Shown here: positions 27,294 through 35,843 of the stretch, piece after piece
How the letters are laid out: every line of letters starts with the position of its first letter
Numbering within the stretch: the stretch's first letter is position 1
NCBI RefSeq assembly: GCF_014058685.1
Contig: NZ_CP059055.1
Coordinates: 1 to 64,000 of the forward strand
Direction of reading: 5' to 3'
Length of the DNA: 64,000 bases
Source of the DNA: Lactobacillus johnsonii
GTDB taxonomy: Bacteria > Bacillota > Bacilli > Lactobacillales > Lactobacillaceae
Position numbers and translations under genes: made by a program
The notes under the pieces: generated by a model
Database searches by the model: none
What the model saw: the letters and a program-made list of their open reading frames with translations, nothing else
Told to the model about the DNA's origin: nothing

Positions 27294-28646
27294 CTAATCA
27301 TGATTTTCATTTATTTCTATCGCCTTATTTCTACTTGTTTTTTCCTTACGCTTAAGATAGTAAAAAATAGGTAGGCCAACAGCTACTATTCCTAAAAATA
27401 GAACTACACCAGCAGGATCATTAAATAGTTCACTGACAACGATAAATAATCCACCTAAAATTGCAACGATTGGTACTAAAGGATAGAGCGGAGTACTAAA
27501 AGGGCGATTAGAATTTTCTCGTCTTAATTTAAAAATGCCGAAAAAGGCCAAAATATAAAAGCAATATATCGTAAAGACACATAAGTCTGATAAGCGATCA
27601 GGATCGAACAATACTAGCATTAAAGTTGCTAATACGGTGATAAAAATAGTAGCAACGATAGGAGATTTTCCTTTTGGAGTTAAATAGGTTAAATAAGATG
27701 AAAATGGCAAATCATTTCTTTTAGCCATAGCATAAACAATTCTTGGAAAAGTAATAATTTTACCATTGAGAGTACCAAGCATCGAAATAATTATTCCTAA
27801 TGTTAATAGCTTTCCACCAATATTACCAAAAGCTTTTGTAGCTAAATACGTAGTTGTATCCTCTCCTAGGCGCTCAATAAGGTCGGCTGGAATAAAGCGT
27901 AAGATACCGACTGTAATTAGAGTGTAGATCGTTAAAACAATCGTAATTCCTAAGATAATCGCTTGCGGAAGGACTTTTTGAGGATTTTTCATTTCACCAC
28001 CTAAGTTCGCAATTAAAATCCAGCCGTCGTAAGCAAACAAGGTAGCTAACACAGCAACTCCAAATCCGCCACTACTTTGTTTAACGTCAGAAATAGTCTG
28101 ACCTAAGGCATTATTTTGACCCCAAAAGATACCAAAAATAATAATTGCAGCAATCGGAATCATTTTTCCAATTGTAGTAATAACTGAAAATGCTGCACCT
28201 ACCTTATTATCTAAAAAATTAATAATAGTGATAAAAAGCATACACCCAATTGATAGAGGAATGCGCCAGGAATCATTTAGATTAAAGAAATTGGCGATAA
28301 GAATACCGGTAAAACCACCTACGGCTGCAATAATTGCAGGGCCATAGACGATAACTTGCATCCATCCGGCTAGAAAACCAAGAATCCGACCATATAACTT
28401 CTCAATGTAAACGTATAATCCGCCAGTATATGGCATTTGAGCTCCAATTTCAGCAATTGTTAAACCAGCTGCTAGTGTAATAACACCACCAAAGATCCAA
28501 GCACTAATAGCTAAGGTTGAATTATGAGCACTTTGAAGAACTGAAGCTTGTTTGAAAAAGATACCTGATCCAATGATTGTCCCAATAACAATTGAAATAG
28601 CTGAAAAGAAGCCTAATGAACGCTTAAGATGGTTTTGTTGTTTCAT
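27294..28646 (-). CDS. steT: APC-family amino-acid transporter, SteT-like serine/threonine exchanger
   Basis: 450-aa secondary transporter with about 12 membrane segments and the APC signature VIGTIIGSGIFFK in helix 1. GWMQVIVYGPAIIAA and LATLFAYDGWILIANLGGEMKNP closely resemble Bacillus SteT, a serine/threonine exchanger. I take the ATG at 28646 (MKQQNHLKRSLG) with AAAGGA upstream; an open extension to 28748 runs through an intrinsic terminator and is not coding. A serine-rich leader peptide and attenuator precede it, which supports serine/threonine as substrate. The final substrate is inferred. Confidence 0.85.
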   Translation of the reverse strand: MKQQNHLKRSLGFFSAISIVIGTIIGSGIFFKQASVLQSAHNSTLAISAWIFGGVITLAAGLTIAEIGAQMPYTGGLYVYIEKLYGRILGFLAGWMQVIVYGPAIIAAVGGFTGILIANFFNLNDSWRIPLSIGCMLFITIINFLDNKVGAAFSVITTIGKMIPIAAIIIFGIFWGQNNALGQTISDVKQSSGGFGVAVLATLFAYDGWILIANLGGEMKNPQKVLPQAIILGITIVLTIYTLITVGILRFIPADLIERLGEDTTTYLATKAFGNIGGKLLTLGIIISMLGTLNGKIITFPRIVYAMAKRNDLPFSSYLTYLTPKGKSPIVATIFITVLATLMLVLFDPDRLSDLCVFTIYCFYILAFFGIFKLRRENSNRPFSTPLYPLVPIVAILGGLFIVVSELFNDPAGVVLFLGIVAVGLPIFYYLKRKEKTSRNKAIEINENHD

Positions 28647-28667
28647 CTTGATAATCCTTTCTAAAAG

Positions 28668-28732
28668 AAAAAAGCCCAGATTCACAAAAATCACTCTGCT
28701 ATAAAAGTGATTAAGTGAATCTAGGCTTTTTT
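28668..28732 (-). terminator. Attenuator terminator in the permease leader
   Basis: On the minus strand a 17-bp stem (complement of 28715-28731 with 28668-28685, one G-U pair) carries an inner stem AATCACT/AGTGATT and ends in T6. It sits between the leader peptide and the permease RBS, so it would abort transcription unless an alternative pairing forms. Confidence 0.85.
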
Positions 28733-28758
28733 GGAAATATTTGGCCACACAAAATCAC

Positions 28759-28827
28759 TCATGTTCCACTGGAGGTGGAAGATGAGGAGGAAGAAGCATT
28801 TAAATTAGTGCAGTGCAAATATTTCAT
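28759..28827 (-). CDS. Serine-rich leader peptide of the permease attenuator
   Basis: A 22-codon ORF starts with ATG at 28827, 8 nt after AGGAG (complement of 28836-28840). Residues 12-17 are six consecutive Ser, 19-20 are Ser, and Thr is at 7, 18 and 22: 11 of 22 residues are Ser or Thr. Sequence at codons 2-4 (AAATATTTG) is complementary to CAAATATTT just after the peptide. AGTGATT, overlapping the stop codon, can pair with AATCACT inside the terminator hairpin. This is the layout of ribosome-mediated attenuation. A minus-strand promoter (TTGCTT, 16 nt, TATTCT) is plausible upstream. Confidence 0.78.
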   Translation of the reverse strand: MKYLHCTNLNASSSSSSTSSGT

Positions 28828-28932
28828 GGTTTTAACTCCTAAATGATTTTATATTAGAATATCATGATATTATTAAAAAGCAAATAATAAATACATCTTT
28901 AATTAAGTAATTAATTTTATTGTAAAAAAGTT

Positions 28933-28961
28933 TTGCTTTTTCCAAAATCATCTGCTATACT
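28933..28961 (+). promoter_or_regulatory. Promoter of the second tRNA-Thr
   Basis: TTGCTT (28933-28938), 17 nt, TATACT (28956-28961), about 20 nt ahead of the tRNA. Confidence 0.7.
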
Positions 28962-28980
28962 AATTAACGTTGTGAGAAAC

Positions 28981-29053
28981 GCTGACTTAGCTCAGTTGGC
29001 AGAGCACGTCACTAGTAATGATGAGGTCGAAGGTTCGAATCCTTTAGTCAGCA
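28981..29053 (+). tRNA. tRNA-Thr (anticodon AGU), second identical copy
   Basis: All 73 bases are identical to the tRNA at 19507-19579. Flanking sequences differ, so the identity is limited to the gene. It has its own promoter and terminator and is not occupied by an element. Confidence 0.95.
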
Positions 29054-29059
29054 CAATTT

Positions 29060-29092
29060 AAAAGTCCTAACCAGATGGTTAGGACTTTTTTG
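29060..29092 (+). terminator. Terminator after tRNA-Thr
   Basis: AAAAGTCCTAACC pairs with GGTTAGGACTTTT, then Ts. Confidence 0.9.
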
Positions 29093-29190
29093 TTGCGCTT
29101 TTATCTTAGTATAATGAAAATATAGACGTATATTATCTGATAAATTGATATTTCAAAAAAATCTTAGAAAAGGTAAAAGCAGATGAAACT

Positions 29191-29198
29191 AAATAAAG
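29191..29198. repeat. 8-bp target-site duplication, left copy
   Basis: AAATAAAG, repeated exactly at 30661-30668 on the other side of the IS. Confidence 0.85.
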
Positions 29199-30660
29199 GG
29201 CTCTTTTGCAAATCCTGTTGATGGATAATTTTAAGAAGGAATTAAGCAGCTAAGAAATAGCTGTTTGATTCCTTTTCTTTTATAATATTTTCTTCGAGTC
29301 TAATTCTAATTAATAAATGTTTGAAATTTCTATAGCCATAAGCAGTACGTTCAATTTGTTTAATCTTACGGTTAACTCCTTCAAGACAACCATTAGAATA
29401 AGTTGAGGTAATACCGTTTAGGACACCAGAATAATTACGTTTAAAAGTTAATAGAGTTTGATGCATTTGTTTACCAACATTTTGTTTTGAATGAAGTAGA
29501 TGGATAACTTTCTTTTCATCGTTATCCTGAATAGCAGTCATAAAGTCCTGCATAACCCAATAAGTATTTTCTAAGGTTTGGTCACAATCTAAACCATCTA
29601 AGACAACATGTTCCTGTGTTAGACAGTCCTTAAAATGCCAGTCGTAATAAGGAGTAGTCTTATTAAGTTTGTCATATTTCATGAGATAAAGCTTCCAAGG
29701 GGACTTTAAAAGCTTATATTCACGGCTTCTTTTATTAAATTGCTTCATGATTTGAACTCTGAAAATATTAAACGATCTAGTAAGCATTTGAACCATATGA
29801 AAACGGTCAATAACTATCTGAGCATTTGGAAATAATTCTCTAGCAACTAAAGGATAATAACAATTAAGATCCATAGTTACTGTTTTAACCATTGCACGAG
29901 CTTTAGGAGTGAACTTGTAAAAATAGCGTAGAATATCAGGTTTGAAACGAGTTCTAAGAATTTGAACAACTTTGTGAGTATCACCATCTAGACAAATAAA
30001 GTGAAGCTTTTTGCCTACGCCCTTAAATTCATCAAAAGCTAAGTGTTCAGGGAGATGATCAAAGGCATCATAGAACTTAGAAGAGCAGACTTCTAATACT
30101 CTTTGAACCGTGTTGACAGATACATTATGTTCTCTAGCAATGCTGGTCATTGAACGATCTTCAGTAAGAGCAGAAAGTATTTTTCGCTTAGAAGTGTTAG
30201 AGATATAGCAGCCTTTATTAACCAGATTAGATTGAGCCATAGATCTTTTTAAACAGTAATTGCAGAGAACACGTTGTTTTCTTAATCTGATAGTAACGGG
30301 CTTACTAGCATCAGCAGTAATGAAACGAACGTTAGAGACGTAATGACCGTTATGCTTAAGATTAGTAGAACGACAATAAGGACAAGTAGGCTGGATCAGC
30401 TCAGCTAAATATATTTTGTAAATCTTACCGTTAATATTTTCATTTGAATAATCAGAAAAAATAATGTTTTTATCTTCAATATCAAGAGTAAATTTAATAT
30501 AATCATTTAAAGAGGACATAGTTTAAATCTCCATACACTTAATTGAATTGGTCGAAGAAGGATTTTAAGTAAGAGAGGACTATGGCCTCTTTTTTTACGT
30601 AAAAAAATCCTGTCGATAGAATATCATAGATATTCATCAACAGGAAAAATTATACAGCCA
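29199..30660. mobile_element. ISL3-family insertion sequence, about 1.46 kb
   Basis: Left end GGCTCTTTTGC followed by TCCTGTTGATG; right end, read inward, GGCT then TCCTGTTGATG: an imperfect 29-bp terminal repeat. It is flanked by 8-bp duplications AAATAAAG, as ISL3 elements make. It holds one transposase gene and a second imperfect palindrome (30608-30644) at the right end. Confidence 0.88.
29242..30519 (-). CDS. ISL3-family transposase
   Basis: 425 aa, full-length for the family. The N-terminal zinc-finger-like region has CPYCRSTNLKHNGHY and CNYCLKR, followed by an HTH (SMTSIAREHNVSVNTVQRVL). The DDE-type catalytic core includes LAFDEFKGVGKKLHFICLD, VTMDLNCYYPLV, VIDRFHMVQML and the C-terminal SNGCLEGVNRKIKQIERTAYGYRNF. 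No frameshift is seen, so the copy may be active; together with the exact duplication this suggests a recent insertion. Confidence 0.93.
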   Translation of the reverse strand: MSSLNDYIKFTLDIEDKNIIFSDYSNENINGKIYKIYLAELIQPTCPYCRSTNLKHNGHYVSNVRFITADASKPVTIRLRKQRVLCNYCLKRSMAQSNLVNKGCYISNTSKRKILSALTEDRSMTSIAREHNVSVNTVQRVLEVCSSKFYDAFDHLPEHLAFDEFKGVGKKLHFICLDGDTHKVVQILRTRFKPDILRYFYKFTPKARAMVKTVTMDLNCYYPLVARELFPNAQIVIDRFHMVQMLTRSFNIFRVQIMKQFNKRSREYKLLKSPWKLYLMKYDKLNKTTPYYDWHFKDCLTQEHVVLDGLDCDQTLENTYWVMQDFMTAIQDNDEKKVIHLLHSKQNVGKQMHQTLLTFKRNYSGVLNGITSTYSNGCLEGVNRKIKQIERTAYGYRNFKHLLIRIRLEENIIKEKESNSYFLAA

Positions 30661-31821
30661 AATAAAGATAGTCAAACTTTAGATCAAATTGCCCCATTAG
30701 TTGAATATTCCTTTTTAAAAACTAATGACCTTCATCAAGATGTTAATTTTTTAAGTAGATATGACCATAGTATGGGGGTTGGCGAATATAAAGATGGAAA
30801 ATTAGCTAGTTACATCATGGTCAATGAATTTGAAAGTAGAATCTTTGCTAAAAAGGTAAAAATGGGTGGAGTTGGTTATGTAGCTTCATATCCAGAAAAT
30901 CGCGGTCAAGGTGATATTAATCGCTTGATGAATGAAATTATTTTAGAGTTGTACAGGCAGAATTATGCTATTTCTAATTTGGCACCATTTTCTGAAAGTT
31001 TTTATCGACGTTATGGCTATGAAAATGCTATTTATGAAAAAATGTATAAATTAAATCCGGCTTATTTGCGCTTTTTTAAGTCAGTTAAAGAAGGAAAAAT
31101 TGTCCGAGGAAAATGGAAAGATTCAGACTTAAAAGAAGCAGTCATAAAGTTATATCAAGATAAGCTGAATCAAAATAATCAAAGAAATACTGTTGATCGT
31201 GAAGACTGGTGGTGGGATCGTTTAGATACCTATTATCCTGGGAGATTTATCTGTGTCTACTTTGATAAAAATAATCAGCCAGCTGGCTATATGTTCTATC
31301 GTATTCGGGATAGGGAGTTTAGGGTGAAGGAGCTGTACTATAAAACGCCTCAAGCAGCGAAAGCCTTATTGAGCATTATTGCTAGTCATTCTTCAAGTGA
31401 TTTGAAATATTATGTGAAAATGCCAGAATCAAGCTTACTAGGCGAATTTTTCCCAGAGCAGGAAGGATTAAAAGTTCAAATTTTACCTTACATGATGACT
31501 CGAATAATTAATGTTGAACAAGTATTAGAAGCCTTGCACTTAATTAATACCGGTAAAATTAAAATCGAAATAACTGATGATGAAATAGTTGCTGAAAATA
31601 ATGGGACTTGGGAGATTGATCAGATAAACAAAGAGACTAAAGTGAGAAAAACTGAAAAAGGTCCCCATTATAGCGGCTCTTTAACTAATTGGACAAAAGT
31701 TTTATTAGGTCATTTAACTTTGAAACAAGCTGTTCGATTAGGATTTATTAAGGAACATCATTTAGTAGATAATGATTTTATAAAGGGTGAAGTTTCGTTT
31801 TATGATTACTTTTAATTAAAG

Positions 31822-31860
31822 ATAGATTTTCTGTTATTAGAAGCAGAAAATCTATTTTTT
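31822..31860. terminator. Bidirectional terminator
   Basis: Perfect stem ATAGATTTTCTG (31822-31833) and CAGAAAATCTAT (31844-31855) with T-run, between convergent genes. Confidence 0.85.
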
Positions 31861-32712
31861 CTTATAGCCGGCAATGTCCCAATCTGTAAAAGTATAATCT
31901 AACTTCTTCCCATAATATTTTTCATATGCTGCTTTCTTTTGGAGGTAGTCAACTTTACGCATTTTTTCTATATTTTGAGCAAGTGAGAGTTTGGGATCAG
32001 GATAAATAGTAGGTAGAACATGAAGAATCCAACGTGTTTTGTTAAATTCAGGATGCAGTTTTTCTTGCTTGTTAGTGTCCTTAATTTCTACAAAGCATGA
32101 AATAATTGGAACATTCATTTTAGCTGCATAATAATAGGCGCCTTTTTGCAGAGGACGAGGTTTTCGATAATTAAGCCATAATTCTTGTTCTGGATATACC
32201 ACAATCCAGCGATTTTTCTTAGAAAAGATTTTATTTAAGTGTTTTGGCAGCTCACGTCCTAAATAGCGAAAACTAGCAGTTACCGGGATGCTATCAATAT
32301 TCCTCATTAAAAAGCCAATCCAGTTTGGTAGTTTTAAATTAGTATCTTCGATAACAAAATATAATCGCTTATGATATTTCATGGCGAGCCGCTTCAGAGG
32401 GAGACAATCAAATTGATTGTAGTGATTACAGGTTACAATAGCTGAAGAAAGCTTACTAAGAGATTCAGGATTATCAATTTCAGTATTTAAAGTTAAAAGA
32501 GGCGTTCCGATGTTAAGGATTCCGCGTGCAAGTATATTAATAGCTTTAGAAAAGGGGCTATTATGATTAGCCCAAAATTTTTCTACTAATTTTAGGCGAT
32601 CTTTTTTGCTTAAAACTGGATCATCTGGTTCAACTTTTGCGTTAAATTTTTTCTCCTTAACACATCTTTTAATATTAAAAATAACCTCTTGTCGCTTTTT
32701 ACCAATAATCAT
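31852..32712 (-). CDS. PlsC-like lysophospholipid acyltransferase family protein
   Basis: Probable acyltransferase of the 1-acylglycerol-3-phosphate type. The catalytic HX4D motif is NHYNQFD near residue 96. The glycerol-phosphate-binding region follows (VYPEQELWLNYRKPRPLQKGAYYYA). I choose ATG at 32712 (MIIGKKRQE), 6 nt after GGAGAG, giving 286 aa; a longer frame opens to 32781 without RBS. It lacks clear membrane helices, so it may be peripheral. Convergent with the acetyltransferase. Confidence 0.8.
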   Translation of the reverse strand: MIIGKKRQEVIFNIKRCVKEKKFNAKVEPDDPVLSKKDRLKLVEKFWANHNSPFSKAINILARGILNIGTPLLTLNTEIDNPESLSKLSSAIVTCNHYNQFDCLPLKRLAMKYHKRLYFVIEDTNLKLPNWIGFLMRNIDSIPVTASFRYLGRELPKHLNKIFSKKNRWIVVYPEQELWLNYRKPRPLQKGAYYYAAKMNVPIISCFVEIKDTNKQEKLHPEFNKTRWILHVLPTIYPDPKLSLAQNIEKMRKVDYLQKKAAYEKYYGKKLDYTFTDWDIAGYKKK

Positions 32713-32853
32713 AACTAGCTCTCCAAACTTTTTAGGATAGATTCCAAGCTCTATTTTATTTATTTTGTTTTTTAAAACCAAATATTATCCCACTTATCTT
32801 CATTCATGCTAAGCTAAGGTGAAAGAATAAAATATAAAAGGAGGAATCCCTAA

Positions 32854-33501
32854 ATGAAAGTAGGTATTATTGGTGCTTCTGGAATGGCAGGGAGTGCTAT
32901 TTATAAATTAGCTAGTGAAAACAAAGATCTTGAAGTTACAGGTATTGTCAGAGATAAAGAAAAGGCCGAAAGAGTTCTTGGTAAAGATGCTCACCTTTTA
33001 ATTGGCGATGTTTTAACAATGGACGATAGCTTACTAGAAAACTTTGATGTAATTGTTGATGCCTTTGGTACAACTCCTGAAAAGGCAAAGGATCAAGTAA
33101 AGCTAGCAACTAAATTATGTGGTCTAGCTAAGAACAAGGATATTAGAGTAATCTTTATCTTAGGTGCAGGTAGTCTTAGAACTGGAATTGATAACCACTT
33201 GGTAGTGGAAGACATTAAGAAATTAACTGGTTCAGAAAACTGGATTAATACCCCTCAAGAGCAATTAAACGAATTAAACTACTTAAAACAAGTTGAAGAT
33301 GTAGATTGGCTGGGAATTTCACCAGCATTGACTTTTGAAGCAGGCCCAGAGGCTGCAGGTTATATGTTAGGTAACAATACTCTTCTCTTTAATAACAATA
33401 ATGAATCTAAGGTAACCTCTGGAACAATGGCTCGCTTGATTGTAAATGAAATTGTTCATCCAAAGCACCATAAAGAAAGAATTACTTTAGTTGATGAATA
33501 A
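32854..33501 (+). CDS. NAD(P)-binding SDR-like protein (YwnB/NmrA type)
   Basis: 215-aa Rossmann-fold protein with the dinucleotide-binding motif VGIIGASGMAGSAIYKLA at the N-terminus, then GIVRDKEKAERVLG and DVIVDAFGTTPE. It lacks a classical Tyr-X3-Lys pair, so it is closer to the NAD(P)H-binding 'atypical SDR' group than to true dehydrogenases. Substrate unknown. RBS AGGAGG. Its stop lies inside the left 65-bp repeat. Confidence 0.8.
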   Translation: MKVGIIGASGMAGSAIYKLASENKDLEVTGIVRDKEKAERVLGKDAHLLIGDVLTMDDSLLENFDVIVDAFGTTPEKAKDQVKLATKLCGLAKNKDIRVIFILGAGSLRTGIDNHLVVEDIKKLTGSENWINTPQEQLNELNYLKQVEDVDWLGISPALTFEAGPEAAGYMLGNNTLLFNNNNESKVTSGTMARLIVNEIVHPKHHKERITLVDE

Positions 33502-33559
33502 AAAATAACCGCTACAACGCTCAGACGCTATAGCGGTTATTTTTATGTAATGTTTAATT
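33495..33559. repeat. 65-bp direct repeat, left copy (terminator)
   Basis: 62 of 65 bases match 37382-37446. It contains a terminator with stem ATAACCGCTA ... TAGCGGTTAT and covers the end of the SDR gene. The two copies bracket the microcin cassette. Confidence 0.9.
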
Positions 33560-33697
33560 TATACATGATTAAAATGTAGGTTTTACGACAATAACCATAA
33601 ATTCTTTCACCCTTTAAAGATTTAATTTTCATCTCTATTATTTATTAATATCTTGAAGACGTAATAAAATTTGCATATCTAATATTAACTTGCATAT

Positions 33698-34498
33698 TTA
33701 AATGTTAGGCAACAATTCTATATAATTTGAAAATCCTGAAAGCATAAGAGTGGTCTTGATATGATCTATAGTAGTTTTATCTTTTTCTAAAATGGCTTGA
33801 TAATATTTGCCAAGCAATTTATACATCAACAGTTCTGGAGTACTAGGCAAACTAAACAAAAAAGATATTCCCTTTTTCCAAAAGGTAAAGTTTTTTCTTT
33901 TATAACATAAATCTAAAAAATTTATACAAATACTTGCAATGAACTTTTGAACTGTTTCATTTTTAGTTGTTTGATATTTATTTAAAATAGAAGTTAGTAG
34001 AAAAGATAACTCATCAGAAGTATAAATAAACATAGAATTAGTAAATAATTTTAATGTTGGAATTGACCAATTTAAACCGTTAAATAGTTCTTTTCTGATG
34101 AGATCTTCATCCTGTTTATTTAATATAGTCCTATCTTGTTTTAAAAGAGCTTCAATTAATTTTATATATAATTTTGTAGTTTGTGATGCCCGTAAGTATA
34201 TATATTTTTTTAATTGCATGACAGTGTCTATATCGTTATTAAAAAATGCAATAAATAGTGTATCTATTATTTCATCTTCATCAGTTTGATTATTTAGTTT
34301 AATGGTTAGTTGATCAATGAAATCAGATATATTGATGTGATGGACTTTTAAAATTTTAAGTAAATCAATGGCTGAAATACGAGTATTATCCTGTTCGACT
34401 CGAGAGTAGAAAGACGTTGAAACTATTGTTCCGGCCATTTCTTTTTGTGTAAGATTTAGTTTCTTGCGATTTTCTTTTAGTAATTCTCCAATTGTCAT
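33698..34498 (-). CDS. Rgg/MutR-family transcriptional regulator of the microcin cluster
   Basis: 266 aa: an N-terminal XRE-type HTH (MTIGELLKENRKKLNLTQKEM ... SFYSRVEQ) and a C-terminal helical TPR-like domain (about 70-266), as in Rgg/GadR/MutR regulators that respond to short hydrophobic peptides. It is divergent from mccA; the shared promoter region has repeated TGCATA/TATGCA words. The mccA -10 (TATGAT, 34583-34588) has no good -35, consistent with activation. It is one of three Rgg-type genes in the window. Confidence 0.85.
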   Translation of the reverse strand: MTIGELLKENRKKLNLTQKEMAGTIVSTSFYSRVEQDNTRISAIDLLKILKVHHINISDFIDQLTIKLNNQTDEDEIIDTLFIAFFNNDIDTVMQLKKYIYLRASQTTKLYIKLIEALLKQDRTILNKQDEDLIRKELFNGLNWSIPTLKLFTNSMFIYTSDELSFLLTSILNKYQTTKNETVQKFIASICINFLDLCYKRKNFTFWKKGISFLFSLPSTPELLMYKLLGKYYQAILEKDKTTIDHIKTTLMLSGFSNYIELLPNI

Positions 34499-34520
34499 TA
34501 TTGTCTATCCTTTTTCAGAA

Positions 34521-34588
34521 ATGCATATATGCAATTATAATATAGTTTATGCAAATATCGATATATATTTTTGTTTTTTCTTTATGAT
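34521..34588. promoter_or_regulatory. Divergent rgg-mccA promoter region
   Basis: Contains ATGCATATATGCAA (34521-34534) and a repeat TTATGCAAATA (34548-34558), candidate Rgg-binding words. A minus-strand -10-like TATAAT overlaps 34535-34541, and a TATGAT for mccA lies at 34583-34588. Confidence 0.5.
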
Positions 34589-34623
34589 GTAATAGAAATT
34601 AAAAGAAAGGACATAAAAAAATT

Positions 34624-34647
34624 ATGCATAGAATTATGAAAAATTAA
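34624..34647 (+). CDS. mccA: Microcin C-like heptapeptide precursor MHRIMKN
   Basis: Seven codons, ATG CAT AGA ATT ATG AAA AAT, then TAA. The peptide ends in Asn, the residue that MccB converts to an adenylated aspartate derivative in microcin C. RBS AGAAAGGA lies 12 nt upstream. It is directly followed by a terminator hairpin and then mccB, the known mccA-terminator-mccB order. From memory, a peptide of this sequence has been reported for an L. johnsonii microcin C-like cluster. Expected to be a Trojan-horse inhibitor of aspartyl-tRNA synthetase after processing in the target cell. Confidence 0.9.
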   Translation: MHRIMKN

Positions 34648-34690
34648 TAATCAATTTAAGAAGTTAAAATGCTTTTAAATTGAATAGGCT

Positions 34691-34740
34691 AAAAAGGCTG
34701 ATAAATCAACGCTTTGACGAAGATTATCAGCTTTTTATTT
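34691..34740 (+). terminator. Terminator between mccA and mccB
   Basis: GCTGATAA (34697-34704) pairs with TTATCAGC (34724-34731), with flanking A-run and T-run. In microcin C operons such a hairpin gives much more mccA than mccB transcript. Confidence 0.85.
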
Positions 34741-34773
34741 TTATAGAGTTTATGATGAGTAAGGTGGTAAATT

Positions 34774-35838
34774 ATGTTTTACAAGACTAGTTATTTAGCA
34801 ACAGGTGGCTGTAGTAATCATCAAGGGATTTTAGGTGTAGGAACGAAACAATACTTTGTAAGTGAAGCCGACTATCTTAAGTCTTTAAAAATTTTAGATT
34901 TTTTATTAAATAAAAAAACATATGATGAAGTTATAAAATTTTGTGAAAAAAATAATATTAATAAATCTATATTTGACACATTAGTTGAGCATAATTTAAT
35001 TGTTAAAGAAAATCTTTATGTTGAGAAAAAGGATGATTTAAATTTTAAAAATAAACTATATTTTCATGCATTAGGCTTAAATGGAAATGCACTTGCAAAA
35101 GAATTTGCAGATACTACCTTTGTAATTGTAGGGTGTGGGGGAATTGGAAATTTTATTTCATTTGCTATAGGTTCACTATCACCGAGAAAAATAGAATTAA
35201 TTGATGGTGATAAAATTGAAAAAAGTAATCTTAATAGACAATTTTTATTTACAGAAAATGATATTGGTAAATATAAAGTAGATGTTCTTAAAAAGAACTT
35301 GGTTGAGAGAAATAATAAATTAAGTATTAGTGAATATAAAGAGTATGTTTCTAAAGAAGTATTACATAATATTTTTGAACAAAATAAGAAAAATAAAACT
35401 TTAGTTATTCTATCTGGTGACAGTTTTTCTGCATTATCTTTAACTGCAAAAGCATGTGTAAAAAGTGAAATACCTTTTCTTAATATAGGATATTTAAATG
35501 ATATTTCAGCTATAGGGCCTTTTTATATACCTGGTATTTCTAGTTGTCCGTTTTGTCACAATGCGTTATCTATTTCTGATGACATATCTAGTGGACATAA
35601 TGAAAGCAAAATTTTAGAAGATAGAATCAATGCTAATAACGAGGCACCATCAAGTTTTACAAATAATGCACTTGCTGCCAGCATGGGAATGGCTGATATT
35701 ATTGAGTTCTTATCTCATAATTACGAACGTATTAATTCTTTAAATAAGAGATTTGGGATTAATAGTGCTACATTTGAAAAATACGTATTAGAAGTAAATA
35801 GAGATAGAAAATGCGAGATATGTAGTCATGGAGAATAA
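34774..35838 (+). CDS. mccB: MccB-like ThiF/E1 adenylyltransferase
   Basis: 354 aa. An N-terminal peptide-clamp region (1-110) precedes the E1-type adenylation domain with TTFVIVGCGGIGNF near residue 120 and IELIDGDKIEKSNLNRQFLF, including the Arg/Asn used in adenylation. Zinc-binding cysteines are CPFC near 255 and CEIC near 349. In microcin C synthesis this enzyme uses two ATP to attach AMP through a P-N bond to the terminal Asn of MccA. It starts after the attenuating terminator with a weak GGTGG RBS, and mccC follows after 5 nt. Confidence 0.92.
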   Translation: MFYKTSYLATGGCSNHQGILGVGTKQYFVSEADYLKSLKILDFLLNKKTYDEVIKFCEKNNINKSIFDTLVEHNLIVKENLYVEKKDDLNFKNKLYFHALGLNGNALAKEFADTTFVIVGCGGIGNFISFAIGSLSPRKIELIDGDKIEKSNLNRQFLFTENDIGKYKVDVLKKNLVERNNKLSISEYKEYVSKEVLHNIFEQNKKNKTLVILSGDSFSALSLTAKACVKSEIPFLNIGYLNDISAIGPFYIPGISSCPFCHNALSISDDISSGHNESKILEDRINANNEAPSSFTNNALAASMGMADIIEFLSHNYERINSLNKRFGINSATFEKYVLEVNRDRKCEICSHGE

Positions 35839-35843
35839 AAATT

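Larger units (their letters stand above)
29183..31815 (+). pseudogene. Eis-like N-acetyltransferase gene split by an IS
   Basis: The gene starts with ATG at 29183 (AAAGG-type RBS upstream), reads MKLNK and is interrupted after 29198. It resumes at 30661 (AAATAAAG duplicated) and continues in frame, KDSQTLDQIAPLVEYSFLK, to 31815, about 390 aa in all. The downstream part has the GNAT core (GGVGYVASYPENRGQGDINRLM, acetyl-CoA loop) and the C-terminal SCP2-like domain of the Eis family, which acetylate amines such as aminoglycosides or polyamines. A fragment from the internal ATG at 30772 (347 aa) is still open but lacks the first about 43 residues and an evident RBS. Confidence 0.85.

Noticed and set aside
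27129-27374. 81-aa plus-strand frame after the integrase
   Set aside because: It runs across attR, a terminator and the 3' end of the permease; composition fits an overlap artefact.
28647-28748. N-terminal extension of the permease (GTG at 28748)
   Set aside because: It reads through the attenuator hairpin and lacks an RBS; the ATG at 28646 has both RBS and the family N-terminus.
28761-28785. TTCCACTGGAGGTGGAA palindrome as an operator or parS-like site
   Set aside because: It is formed by the Ser/Thr codons of the leader peptide; it does not match parS.
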